This document shows, in pieces, positions 7,480 through 15,308 of a stretch of 21,721 nt of DNA. The notes under the pieces are model-generated. The model saw nothing but the letters and a program-made list of their open reading frames with translations. It was not told the DNA's origin and searched no databases. The stretch's first letter is position 1; each line of letters opens with the position of its first letter. Made by a program: the position numbers and the translations under genes. Source of the stretch: an archaeon (GTDB taxonomy: Archaea; Thermoproteota; Nitrososphaeria; Nitrososphaerales; UBA183); the NCBI GenBank assembly GCA_021807225.1, contig JAKAPI010000008.1, positions 1-21,721 on the forward strand, written 5' to 3'.

Positions 7480-8875
7480 GCTGCTGAAGTTCATCATCCG
7501 GACGCGGTTCTCCAGGCCGTTCCTGATACTCATGGTGATCTTGGTCGTCTACGAACTCGGGATATCGTCCGTCGTCCCTCCCCAAAGTGAGAACCTCATC
7601 CTGAGTTACTACGGCACTGCGATAATCGCACTCTTCCTCGCTATGGCGCTGGCCACCGGCGGGGTGATGGTGCTGAAATCTGACCGGGACTACCTCTTCA
7701 CGCTCCCTCTCAGTCACAGAGACCTCTCCATCGCGATCTTCTTCTCACAGTTCATCGCCTTCGGAATTACAATCCTCTTCATGTTCGTCTACCTGTCGCA
7801 GTCGCTCGCGTCTGTCTTCCTGGTGGCGGACCTGGTCGCCCTGGCCCTGACCTTCACCTCGCTCGGGATACTCGCTACGTCGCTGGGCACCAAGGTGCGC
7901 CTTTCTCTCGCCGTCGCGGTAGCTGTCTGGACCCTCCTCGGCATCGCCAAGTTCCCATTCTCACCAGGCGCCCCGTTCAACGGGAACGTCTATGCCGGGA
8001 CCGCGACGCTGTTGGTGTTGGGCGCTGCGACCACCGCCGCGGCGTTCAGGGGCCTTTCACGGATAGAGCTGGACATGATGAAGAACCTGGTGAAGTCGTC
8101 TTCGTCGGAAATCAAATCCCAGGTAACCTATTCGGGCAAGAGCCCTGTGGGAGCCATCTATTCGATGAACCTCTCGGCACTGTCTCTCGCCGGCAGGATG
8201 AACATGGCTGGGGCCTCGAGGTATGTCTCGAGACGGGTCAAGACCCGCTGGGTCGTCACCGCGACATCGGTGGCGGCGGCTGCTTACTTTGCGTCTGTGC
8301 TCTATCTGGGACCGCCTGCCCAGTTCGCCGCCCCCAATTCGCTTCCGGCCGCGCTCGCAGTGGCCATCGCATTGGCGTTCATGTCGTTCTTCTTCTCTCA
8401 GTCGGCGATAACCAACGAGCGGATCTGGCTTTGCCTTACGTCTCTCCCACCGAGCGTGTACTTCCGCCATCTGGTGGCGTCGCGGGTGGTGGCTCTCTTC
8501 CTCATCCTGGCCCCCTTCGCCATCGCCGACCTGGGGCTCTTCGCGCTGGGGTATGCCGAAGCCCTCGGGGCCTTCGTCGTGGTAGCGGTCGTCATCCCTG
8601 GTTCCTACGTCGTCGAGATACTGTGGGCCGCGTACGTGGCCCCGATTCAGGTGAAGGGGGACGACCTGATGATGCCGGCCCAGTTCAGCCTGAGGCAGAT
8701 GTCCACGGCCATCCCCCTTGTGGGGGTCTTCCTGCTCGTCTCCGTCGCGACCATATTCCCAATCATCGCCGTGATTGGGGGAGGGGCGCTCGTCGGGCTG
8801 TCCGCCCTCTTCACTATGAGCGGGAGGTTCTGGGGGGGCGTGGTCACGAAGCTCACTGAAAGCGGGTTCGTCTGA
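7469..8875 (+). CDS. ABC-2-type transporter permease
   Basis: A 468-residue, very hydrophobic integral membrane protein, the presumed membrane partner of the ATPase before it. I estimate about a dozen transmembrane helices. Examples are around residues 18-38 ([14 protein letters not shown]), 47-68 ([16 protein letters not shown]), 90-112 ([18 protein letters not shown]) and 260-280, with more to about residue 455. The segment [20 protein letters not shown], between early helices, resembles the cytoplasmic coupling region of large ABC-2 permeases ("LP" followed by polar residues). At this length, with two halves separated by a soluble stretch near residues 195-255, it may be a fused pair of six-helix units. 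The ATG lies inside the end of the ATPase gene (11-base overlap). Cargo cannot be inferred. Confidence 0.85.
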   Translation: MLPRLLKFIIRTRFSRPFLILMVILVVYELGISSVVPPQSENLILSYYGTAIIALFLAMALATGGVMVLKSDRDYLFTLPLSHRDLSIAIFFSQFIAFGITILFMFVYLSQSLASVFLVADLVALALTFTSLGILATSLGTKVRLSLAVAVAVWTLLGIAKFPFSPGAPFNGNVYAGTATLLVLGAATTAAAFRGLSRIELDMMKNLVKSSSSEIKSQVTYSGKSPVGAIYSMNLSALSLAGRMNMAGASRYVSRRVKTRWVVTATSVAAAAYFASVLYLGPPAQFAAPNSLPAALAVAIALAFMSFFFSQSAITNERIWLCLTSLPPSVYFRHLVASRVVALFLILAPFAIADLGLFALGYAEALGAFVVVAVVIPGSYVVEILWAAYVAPIQVKGDDLMMPAQFSLRQMSTAIPLVGVFLLVSVATIFPIIAVIGGGALVGLSALFTMSGRFWGGVVTKLTESGFV

Positions 8876-8889
8876 TGCCCGGCGCTAGG

Positions 8890-8895
8890 CTTAAG
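8890..8895 (+). promoter_or_regulatory. TATA-like element for Sec61-beta/DUF2070
   Basis: CTTAAG, centred about 29 bases before ATG 8922, in the 46-base gap after the permease. A GGAGG at 8902-8906 is 15 bases from the start, too far for a usual Shine-Dalgarno, so a leaderless transcript is more likely. Confidence 0.45.
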
Positions 8896-8921
8896 AACTC
8901 TGGAGGAGCTCCGAACTCCTG

Positions 8922-9080
8922 ATGAGTAAGAAGGACAACGCACCGATGCCCGCTTCGAGCGCTGGCCTGCTCACATTCTTCAACGAAGAGACTCAGGGCG
9001 TGAAGATCAGGCCCGAAGTGGTCCTGATCGGTTCAGTTGTGCTCATAGCTGTGTCGATTGTCATCAACATCTTCGCGTGA
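8922..9080 (+). CDS. Preprotein translocase subunit Sec61-beta
   Basis: A 52-residue single-span membrane protein, the small beta subunit of the archaeal SecYE-beta protein-conducting channel. The translated sequence starts MSKKDNAPMPASSAGLLTFF, followed by a short acidic/polar stretch (NEETQGVKIRPEVVL). It ends with one hydrophobic helix at about residues 34-51 (VLIGSVVLIAVSIVINIF). The family hallmarks are the MPASSAGL-FF motif, the Glu-Glu/Gly segment and the KIRPEVV just before the membrane helix. Length is normal (about 50-60). The start ATG is supported by a TATA element about 29 bases upstream. The next gene, encoding a DUF2070 membrane protein, appears to begin inside the last codons, suggesting co-expression. 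The gene is easily missed because of its size, but the match is strong. Confidence 0.93.
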   Translation: MSKKDNAPMPASSAGLLTFFNEETQGVKIRPEVVLIGSVVLIAVSIVINIFA

Positions 9081-10839
9081 CCTGAGCACAGCCTCTGCCA
9101 CGGAGACACTCGCAAGCCGGTACAGACACCTCTTCGTCCTCCCTTCCTCCCTCCGTCTCCTGTTCTATGGGGCATTGGCATCGCTCGGCCTCGTCCTGGT
9201 CTCCAGAGGGGTCTCGGGCGCGGTGTCACTCGTCCCTGCTTTCGCAGTCTTCGTCCTTTCTGCTGCGGCCATGTCAAGCGCCCTGAACATCGCGGACAGG
9301 AAGACCATAGCAAACATGCGCCGGGTCTCGGCGCTCCTCTTGGCGGGGGAGCTGCTCTGGCTGGCATTCAGTGCGGCTGGGGCAGCGTATGCCTGGGCCG
9401 TGGGGTCGCCGAAGCCGGCCGGGAACGCGCTGGTCTATGGGGCCTTCATCTGCGCGGGTCTGGAGTTCCTGATCATCAACGGAGCCTTCACCAAGAACGT
9501 GGGGCTGTCCCTGGGCCTCTCGGCCCTCCATCCCGCCGCCACCCTGCTGGTCGTCGGGCTCGCCCCCGTCGTCAGGGGTCTGGACCCACTAGCGGTCGCC
9601 CTCGGGGTGGCTTCCGTCGCGATAATCGTCGCCTTCCCGCTGTCTCTCAGGCGGACCAAGACGAGCCTCGGCCACGACTCGCTGAGCCTCTTCCAGGCAT
9701 TCATGAAAACATGGACCGCAGGGGACGCCGACGAGCTCGAGGGGATAATCGCCGACCACTCTGAAACGGCGACGGTCACCACCAGGGTGCTGCGGTTCAG
9801 GTCAAAGACCGGGGAGTTCTTCCTCGTCCTGCCCGGGGTGCACCCGGGGCCGTTCCACCCAGTGGGGAGCTACGACCTTCCGGGGGTCATCGGCCGGGAG
9901 CTCAGGGACGTGGGGCCTGCCATGACCCTGCACAAGCCAGGGGGCCACGAGTACAACCTTGCCACCAGGGCCGACGCCGCAAAATATGCCGCGGCGGTGA
10001 AGGAGTTGGCGCAGTCGATCACGCCCACCGCCGCCAAGGCTGCGGTCAGGGGCCCGCTGTCAGCCGTGGTGGGGAAGGCGAAGGCATGCGCGACCGCGTT
10101 CTCCGACGACATGCTGCTGACGATTTCATTCGCTCCTTTGGGGTCGGACGACCTCGACATCACAGTCGAGACCGACCTCGCCCGCGCCGCGGAAGAAGCT
10201 GGCTTCGACCTTTCCGTGGTCGACGCCCACAACTCGATAGACCACGCCCTCGAGGCGCCGGTCACGAACGACCCTGGGTGGGAGAGGCTCTTCGCCGACG
10301 CCAAGGCGGCCAAGGCCGCCAAGTTCAGCGTCGCCTACGCCCACTCGAGCGAGGCGGGGTTCAGGGGAGGGAGGGACATCACGGAGAACGGCGTCGGCTT
10401 GTTCATGATACAGTCTGGCGGAGTCAAATCTGTGCTCATGCTCGCAGACGCGAACAACGCGGTCTCCAGGCTGAGAGGCGAAGTGTCCACGGCGCTCGCA
10501 TCGGCCGGCTACGGGCTGATTGAGTTCTGCACGTCGGACAGCCACAATCTGGCCGCCAGGGGCTTGACCGTCGAAAGGGGGTACGAAGCGCTCGGCGAAG
10601 CGACTCCGGTCGGTTCCATAGCCAAACTCGCGGTCGACCTGGCCCGGCTCGCTGACCCAAGGCTCTCGGAGGCTGAATTCGGCGCTGCGCGGTCGAAGAC
10701 TCAGGTCAGGGTTTTCGGTTCCAAGGCCCTGGAGGAGTTCGCGGCGATTACCCAGGCGAGCTCCAGGTTCGCTCGCGCGTACCTCAGGTTCGGGGTCGCA
10801 GCCGTGGCGGCGCTCTTCATGCTGTCGGTACTGTTCTAG
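9058..10839 (+). CDS. DUF2070 family membrane protein
   Basis: A 593-residue protein of the archaeal DUF2070 family, function unknown. The N-terminal 195 residues hold about six or seven hydrophobic segments (for example 32-52, 56-76, 92-112, 125-141, 149-170, 178-196). They are followed by a soluble domain of about 370 residues and a final hydrophobic helix near 576-593. The soluble domain holds recurring His/Asp motifs that look like metal ligands: GVHPGPFHPVG (His262, His267), LHKPGGHEYN (His292, His297), DAHNSIDH (Asp389, His391, Asp395, His396) and TSDSHN (Asp494, His496). The only in-frame start available after an upstream stop codon is TTG 9058, which overlaps Sec61-beta by 23 bases. 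The family name is recalled from these motifs; a hydrolase-like activity is inference. The following gene has its own TATA. Confidence 0.88.
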   Translation: MSSTSSRDLSTASATETLASRYRHLFVLPSSLRLLFYGALASLGLVLVSRGVSGAVSLVPAFAVFVLSAAAMSSALNIADRKTIANMRRVSALLLAGELLWLAFSAAGAAYAWAVGSPKPAGNALVYGAFICAGLEFLIINGAFTKNVGLSLGLSALHPAATLLVVGLAPVVRGLDPLAVALGVASVAIIVAFPLSLRRTKTSLGHDSLSLFQAFMKTWTAGDADELEGIIADHSETATVTTRVLRFRSKTGEFFLVLPGVHPGPFHPVGSYDLPGVIGRELRDVGPAMTLHKPGGHEYNLATRADAAKYAAAVKELAQSITPTAAKAAVRGPLSAVVGKAKACATAFSDDMLLTISFAPLGSDDLDITVETDLARAAEEAGFDLSVVDAHNSIDHALEAPVTNDPGWERLFADAKAAKAAKFSVAYAHSSEAGFRGGRDITENGVGLFMIQSGGVKSVLMLADANNAVSRLRGEVSTALASAGYGLIEFCTSDSHNLAARGLTVERGYEALGEATPVGSIAKLAVDLARLADPRLSEAEFGAARSKTQVRVFGSKALEEFAAITQASSRFARAYLRFGVAAVAALFMLSVLF

Positions 10840-10845
10840 GAAACG

Positions 10846-10853
10846 GATTTAGA
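10846..10853 (+). promoter_or_regulatory. TATA-like element for tmk
   Basis: GATTTAGA, centred about 26-27 bases before ATG 10876, in the 36-base gap after the DUF2070 gene. It fits a leaderless start. Confidence 0.45.
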
Positions 10854-10875
10854 CGCACCATAGCCACACCTCATC

Positions 10876-11484
10876 ATGGGGCGGAGCCATCTATTCATCG
10901 CCATCGAAGGGGTGGACGCGGTTGGGAAGCGGACCCAGACATCACTCCTGAAGGCGTGGCTCCAGCAACGGGGGATGTCCACCCGCACCCTGTCGTATCC
11001 GGTCTACGGGACGACGATAGGGAAGGAGATCAGAAAGTTTCTGACGGGGAAGGCGCACTATCCTCCCCAGGTCAGGGCAATGCTTTACGCCGCCAACAGG
11101 TGGGAGACGATAGGGGAGCTGGAAGGCATGCTCCTGAGGATGGACGTAGTGATAGTGGACAGGTACTCGGGGTCGAACCTCGCGTACGGCATTTCCAACG
11201 GCCTGCAACTCGACTGGCTGATGGGCATCGAGTCAGGCCTCCCCGTGCCCAACCTGACGCTGGTGCTCGACGCCTCGCCAGCGGCCCTCGCGCCCAGGAG
11301 AGGGTCCAAGGACTCCTACGAGCGCAATATGGACCTCCAGTCGAAGGCGCGAAGGGCATACTCCGACCTCGCTGCCAAGTTCGGCTGGACCTTGGTCGAC
11401 GCCAATAGGCGGATTGATGAGACGGCGGAGTCGGTCAGGGCCGCGGTCACCAAGGCCCTCGCAGCCGGCGGCCGAACCGTTTAA
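10876..11484 (+). CDS. tmk: Thymidylate (dTMP) kinase
   Basis: A 202-residue nucleoside monophosphate kinase that converts dTMP to dTDP. Motifs: P-loop EGVDAVGKRTQT (residues 11-22), the thymidylate-binding YPVYGTTIGKEIRKFL (41-56), the DR(Y/H) motif at Asp95-Arg96-Tyr97 in VIVDRYSGSNLAYG, a beta strand NLTLVLDASP, and the lid region with RRGSKDSYERN (about 140-150). Oddity: the residue after the P-loop lysine is Arg (GKR-T) instead of the usual Ser/Thr. I recall the same GKRT in mycobacterial thymidylate kinase, so the enzyme is probably functional but of a less common subtype. Length is normal. The stop codon lies inside the TATA element of the HD phosphohydrolase gene 26 bases on, which suggests linked roles in deoxynucleotide supply. 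Confidence 0.93.
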   Translation: MGRSHLFIAIEGVDAVGKRTQTSLLKAWLQQRGMSTRTLSYPVYGTTIGKEIRKFLTGKAHYPPQVRAMLYAANRWETIGELEGMLLRMDVVIVDRYSGSNLAYGISNGLQLDWLMGIESGLPVPNLTLVLDASPAALAPRRGSKDSYERNMDLQSKARRAYSDLAAKFGWTLVDANRRIDETAESVRAAVTKALAAGGRTV

Positions 11485-11486
11485 GA
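11479..11486 (+). promoter_or_regulatory. TATA-like element for the HD phosphohydrolase gene
   Basis: GTTTAAGA, overlapping the tmk stop codon (TAA at 11482-11484) and centred about 28 bases before the TTG at 11511. It supports the TTG start, which lacks a Shine-Dalgarno sequence. Confidence 0.5.
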
Positions 11487-11510
11487 CGCCAAGACCGCTT
11501 TTCCGGCCGG

Positions 11511-12791
11511 TTGAAGCTCAACCCGGTGGCCGAGATCAGAGATCCGGTCCACGGCTACATCAGGATGACCCAGGTCGAGAAAGAGCTCATCGATTCCCCC
11601 TTCATCCAGAGGCTCAGGCGAATCCACCAGCTTGCAGGGGCGTATCTGGTCTACCCCGGCGCCACTCACACAAGGTTCGAGCACGTCATCGGGACCATGC
11701 ACGTGGCGGGCCAGATAGCGGACGCGCTCGTCCGCGGGTCTGAGCTGGACCCGGACCTTGCGCAGGAGGTGCGCGTAGCCGCGCTTCTCCACGACGTCGG
11801 CCACGGCCCATTTTCCCACATGTACGAGGACGTCCTCGCGGGCAAGTCGCACGAAGAGATCTCCCAGCGGGTCATCCTCGAGACCTCCATCGGGGACATA
11901 CTGAACAGAAACGGTTTCTCGCCGAAGAGGATGTCCGAGTTCGCCGTCGGGAGGCAGAGGACCAAGCCGCCGTTCATGAACGAAATCATAGCTGGGAGTC
12001 TGAGCGCAGACATGATGGATTATCTTCCCAGAGACTCTTACTTCACAGGGGTCGAGTATGGGAAGGTCGACGCCCAGAGGGTGATGGACTCCCTGCACGT
12101 AGCAGGGGGGCATCTCGTGATCGATGACGCCGCCCTCTATGCATACGAGGCGCTGCTGCTCGCCCGCTACGAGATGTTCAAGGCAGTCTACTTCCATCGT
12201 ACAGTAAGGGCCGCCGAGCTGATGCTGGTGCGCTCGATGCAGCTTGCCGATGGGGTGCTCGGCCTGACAGATCTGTCCGACCTCTCGAAGTACCTCGACC
12301 TCACCGACGAACTCGTCATTCACAGATTGGTCACGCTCGACCCCGCTACGCCGGCCCTGAAGGAGGCAAGGCGGCTTGCGTCTGACTTCAACGACAGAAG
12401 GCTCGTGAAGTGCGTTTTCGAGAGGGTGGTGCAGAGGAAGGACGAGGAGGTCGGACTCCTCTTCGCAGACGAGTCGGCGAGAAGGAAGGCGGTTGCAGGG
12501 ATGGCGAGGGCTTCGGGCGTGGACCCCGGCAAGCTCTATCTCGATGTCCCCACCACGCCCTCTGTGCCCTACACCTACTCCAAGGGGGTGCTGAGGGAGG
12601 TCAGCCTGCTCAAGTCGGAGGGAAAGAGGAGGGTGGTGAAGGCGGTCCCTCTGAGCGAGCTGTCCCTGGTGGGTTCCATAGCCGGCTTCATGGACGTGCT
12701 GCGCGTCTATACCACTCAGGAGAACAGGGTGGCGGTGGCGAAGGCGGCGTCGAAGATGTTCAGGGAAGAGGACTTCGCCACATCCGCCTGA
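11511..12791 (+). CDS. HD-domain phosphohydrolase (SAMHD1/dGTPase-like)
   Basis: A 426-residue metal-dependent phosphohydrolase of the HD superfamily. The conserved order is clear: DPVHGYI near residue 11, QRLRRIHQLAGAYLVYPGATHTRFEH with His58, the doublet His94-Asp95 in AALLHDVGHGPFSH, and Asp167 in SADMMDYLPRDSYFTGVEYG. This arrangement (including the DPVHG start, the RFEHS/V-like segment and the DYL-RD motif) is that of the SAMHD1/dGTP triphosphohydrolase-like branch. The likely reaction is removal of triphosphate from dNTPs, or hydrolysis of another nucleotide; which one cannot be read. Residues from about 300 on form a second, alpha/beta region with no motif I recognise. The start is TTG 11511 with a TATA 28 bases upstream. 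Directly following tmk suggests a part in balancing the dNTP pool. Confidence 0.92.
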   Translation: MKLNPVAEIRDPVHGYIRMTQVEKELIDSPFIQRLRRIHQLAGAYLVYPGATHTRFEHVIGTMHVAGQIADALVRGSELDPDLAQEVRVAALLHDVGHGPFSHMYEDVLAGKSHEEISQRVILETSIGDILNRNGFSPKRMSEFAVGRQRTKPPFMNEIIAGSLSADMMDYLPRDSYFTGVEYGKVDAQRVMDSLHVAGGHLVIDDAALYAYEALLLARYEMFKAVYFHRTVRAAELMLVRSMQLADGVLGLTDLSDLSKYLDLTDELVIHRLVTLDPATPALKEARRLASDFNDRRLVKCVFERVVQRKDEEVGLLFADESARRKAVAGMARASGVDPGKLYLDVPTTPSVPYTYSKGVLREVSLLKSEGKRRVVKAVPLSELSLVGSIAGFMDVLRVYTTQENRVAVAKAASKMFREEDFATSA

Positions 12792-12802
12792 TGATATTGG
12801 TC

Positions 12803-12811
12803 GTAATATAG
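12803..12811 (+). promoter_or_regulatory. TATA-like element for the XPD-like helicase gene
   Basis: GTAATATAG, centred about 24 bases before the GTG at 12831, in an AT-rich 39-base gap. A second AT run (CTAATATC, 12821-12828) is too close to the start to serve it. Confidence 0.45.
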
Positions 12812-12830
12812 TCCGGCGCCCTAATATCGC

Positions 12831-14687
12831 GTGGAGGTTTCCGACCGGTTCGCTTACGAGTCGTTCCGCCCGGGCCAGAGGGAGTTCGCAGAGCGGGTAT
12901 ATGCCGCGTGCAGCGGCGGCCAGACGCTGATCGCAGAGGCGATGAGCGGATTCGGGAAGACCTCGGCGGTATTGGCGGGGGCGCTCACGGCAGCCGAGGA
13001 GACCGGTTGCAGGATAGTCTACGCATGCCGCACGAAGCGCCAGATCTTCAGGGTAGTTGAAGAGATAGCGAGGCTCCAGCAGAAGCACCCGTTCAAGGCC
13101 GCGTCGATGCTCTCGAAGTACGACTACTGCCTCCTCAGGAGGCACAGGGCCGTCCCCCAAGAGTCGTTTGGCTGGTATTGCACTTTCAACACCAGCAACA
13201 ACCTCTGCTCCTACTTCCTGAACGTCCCGCTGACGAAGGAGTTCAGACGCCTAGTCGACAGTTCCCTGGCCCGGGTGCCCCTCCACCAGGAACTCGTAAG
13301 AGAGTCGGAGACGATTCACGTCTGCCCGTACGAGGTGACGAGGCTTGCGATGGTCCAAGCCCAGCTCGTCGTGGTACCCTACCAGTACGCCTTCGACCCG
13401 AAGGCGGCGCACGTCATCTTCGACCAAGGCCCGGCGGACAGGGGCCACACCATGCTCGTCGTCGACGAGGCCCACAACCTGAGAGACTTCTACAGGGGCA
13501 TCGGGTCTGCGACCCTGTCGCTGGGCCAGGTGGAAGGCGCAGAACGCGAGGCTAGGGCCATGCTCATGGAGGATGCAGCGAAGTCGATCTCAGTCCTGCG
13601 CACATCGCTCGAACGCGTCATATCTGGGGGCAATAGGTGGCAGTTGGACAGGGCCTCGGTACTCGAGAAGTTCCGCAACGACCAGGGGACTGCCTGGCTC
13701 CAGAACCTTGCGTTCGAGTTGAGCGCAAGTTCGGGCGCGGCCTGGGGCTCTGTGATATACGAACGAAGGCTCCCCTCGCTGATTCTCCGTGTGGGAGACT
13801 TCCTCGCCAAGCTTTCGTCGTCCACTCCCAACATCTTGGTAAAGTGGGACGACTGCATCGGGTTGGTGGACCCCGACCCAGTGAGGGGGACCTCCGAATA
13901 TCTGGGGGGCTTCACGAGCTCCGTCCTCATCTCGGCGACGGTCAACCCTTCCTCGGCCTTCGCACGGTCAGTGGGGCTCGACCCGGAGGCGATCGAGACA
14001 TACCAAGCCCCCACCGCCCCACTAGTGACCGTCAGGACCGCGGTGGACACTGGGACCTCAACGCGCTACAAGCTCAGGACCCCCGAGATGTATTCTAAGA
14101 TATCATGCCGCATCGCCGCGGTGATCAATTCTACCTCGTCTGGGGTGGGCGTCTTCGCTCCCTCCTATTCCGTCCTTCAGGCAATATCTGAGATGGTCTC
14201 CAGGAGGGTGTCCGACCGCAACATAGTCGCCGAGGCGCCCGGGATGTCAAACGACCAGGCCACGGAGATCTTCGACTCGTTCAGGTCCACCGGAGACTCG
14301 GTCCTGTTCGCGGTCCAGGGAGGAAGGTTCTCCGAAGGGGAAGACTTCGAAGGAGGCGCCATGGGCTCGATCGTCGTAGTAGGGCTCGCTGTCCCGCCGC
14401 CCTCCCCGATGATGTACGCCGAGTACGCGTTCATGAAGCGCGCGGGGCGCCAGGACTCCTATCTCGTGCTATCGCGACTCCCTGCCTTGCGCAAGGCGTT
14501 CCAGGCCGCAGGTAGACACGTCCGGAGTCCGGGGAAGAGGGGCATGGTCTTCTTCCTCGACGAGCGGTTCGGGAGCCCGGCCGCGACGGAGTTGATGCCT
14601 TCTTGGCTGAGGGACGACATGGTGGTGGGCGACCTGTCTCCGGGCACCATCGAAGCGCTCAGCCACGACTTCTGGTCGGGTGGCTGA
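12831..14687 (+). CDS. XPD/DinG-like Fe-S superfamily 2 DNA helicase
   Basis: A 618-residue ATP-dependent helicase of the XPD (Rad3/FANCJ/DinG) family, which unwinds DNA 5' to 3' in repair. Helicase motifs in order: Q-like segment FRPGQREFAERVY (12-24), Walker A EAMSGFGKTSAVLAG (36-50), motif Ia YACRTKRQ, DEAH box VVDEAHNLRDF (210-220), motif V region SEGEDFEGG, and motif VI AAGRHVRSPGKRG. Between Ia and II are four cysteines fit for a 4Fe-4S cluster: Cys100, Cys117, Cys126 and Cys165, the last in HVCPYEVTRL. Their spacing (16, 8 and 38 residues between) differs from the well-known archaeal XPD pattern. The length is near the normal archaeal XPD. The start is GTG 12831 with a TATA 24 bases before. 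The stop end overlaps the RuvC-like gene by 29 bases on the other strand. The family is sure; the exact orthology (XPD versus another Fe-S helicase) is not. Confidence 0.88.
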   Translation: MEVSDRFAYESFRPGQREFAERVYAACSGGQTLIAEAMSGFGKTSAVLAGALTAAEETGCRIVYACRTKRQIFRVVEEIARLQQKHPFKAASMLSKYDYCLLRRHRAVPQESFGWYCTFNTSNNLCSYFLNVPLTKEFRRLVDSSLARVPLHQELVRESETIHVCPYEVTRLAMVQAQLVVVPYQYAFDPKAAHVIFDQGPADRGHTMLVVDEAHNLRDFYRGIGSATLSLGQVEGAEREARAMLMEDAAKSISVLRTSLERVISGGNRWQLDRASVLEKFRNDQGTAWLQNLAFELSASSGAAWGSVIYERRLPSLILRVGDFLAKLSSSTPNILVKWDDCIGLVDPDPVRGTSEYLGGFTSSVLISATVNPSSAFARSVGLDPEAIETYQAPTAPLVTVRTAVDTGTSTRYKLRTPEMYSKISCRIAAVINSTSSGVGVFAPSYSVLQAISEMVSRRVSDRNIVAEAPGMSNDQATEIFDSFRSTGDSVLFAVQGGRFSEGEDFEGGAMGSIVVVGLAVPPPSPMMYAEYAFMKRAGRQDSYLVLSRLPALRKAFQAAGRHVRSPGKRGMVFFLDERFGSPAATELMPSWLRDDMVVGDLSPGTIEALSHDFWSGG

Positions 14688-15273
14688 CGACCTCTCCCCT
14701 CCTGAACGCGATCTTGGCGGCCGCCGCCTGGTCCCGTTGGACTCCCTTCATCTTCGGGGCCCTCGAAGTACCAGATTCGTCGACCAGCTCCACGGTAGCC
14801 GAGGGGATCTCCCTGCCGAAACCATCCGCCAGTCTCGCTGCCAGATGCCTGTTGCCGTTCCCCACCCTGACGAGGACCCGGCTGCCAGGCAGGGCCCTGG
14901 CGTACGCCGCGACCCTCGAGGAGACGGCCGCGGGGGAGTCGAACGTATTGGAGGAAAGCTTGGTCCGCCCATAGAACACGGCCACTCCGGTCCTCTTGCC
15001 AGGGTCCACCCCGACGAGGATCAGGTCTTCTTCTCCATCTAAGCGGGACACCACCTGGCCCTTGAATATGCCTGGACTCTCGTCCAGGCGCTCCAGCACC
15101 ATGGCCTTGTCGCCGAAACGCTCGGATTCGTCTTCCGTTGTAAGCACGACGTCGCAGTCGTCGAAGCTCGATTCAGAGACCAGACTCGAGAACGGGAGGC
15201 CAGCTCTCCTCAACCTCGATACGAGAGCATAGTACGCCCGCGCCTTCGAGGTTATCACGCAGATACGGCTCAA
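14659..15273 (-). CDS. RuvC/RNase H-fold protein, putative nuclease
   Basis: A 204-residue protein that I do not recognise by name. An N-terminal alpha/beta part (about 1-80, with RICVITSKARAYYALVSRL) precedes a domain with the pattern of RuvC/YqgF-type RNase H folds. The glycine-rich first strand LVGVDPGKRTGVAVFYG carries Asp90, a strand VRVGNGNRHLAARL follows, then TVELVDESGTSRA with Glu162 or Glu166. Last comes a helix DQAAAAKIAFRRG with Asp181. Asp-Glu-Asp in this order fits a metal-dependent nuclease active site, but activity is inference. It is convergent with the XPD-like helicase (29-base overlap) and divergent from the RecA-fold gene, sharing an AT-rich promoter. The start is TTG 15273, keeping the strand RICVI. 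The TATA at 15277-15284 would instead place a leaderless start at GTG 15258. Confidence 0.68.
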   Translation of the reverse strand: MSRICVITSKARAYYALVSRLRRAGLPFSSLVSESSFDDCDVVLTTEDESERFGDKAMVLERLDESPGIFKGQVVSRLDGEEDLILVGVDPGKRTGVAVFYGRTKLSSNTFDSPAAVSSRVAAYARALPGSRVLVRVGNGNRHLAARLADGFGREIPSATVELVDESGTSRAPKMKGVQRDQAAAAKIAFRRGEVVSHPTRSRG

Positions 15274-15276
15274 TTT

Positions 15277-15284
15277 GATATATT
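15277..15284. promoter_or_regulatory. Shared TATA element between the RuvC-like and RecA-fold genes
   Basis: GATATATT, the only AT-rich stretch in a 35-base divergent gap. It is centred 28 bases before the ATG at 15309 on the plus strand and about 23 bases from the in-frame GTG at 15258 on the minus strand. It is well placed for the plus gene and less certain for the minus gene. Confidence 0.45.
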
Positions 15285-15308
15285 CTCCCAGATGACTGGC
15301 TTCGACTA

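Noticed and set aside
8993..9367. 124-residue minus-strand open frame over Sec61-beta and DUF2070
   Set aside because: Antisense to two supported genes and composed of Arg/Pro/Gly-rich shadow sequence.
11481..13160. 559-residue minus-strand open frame across the HD and helicase genes
   Set aside because: It crosses two well-supported plus-strand genes and the promoter between them and has no conserved motif; it is a GC-rich shadow.
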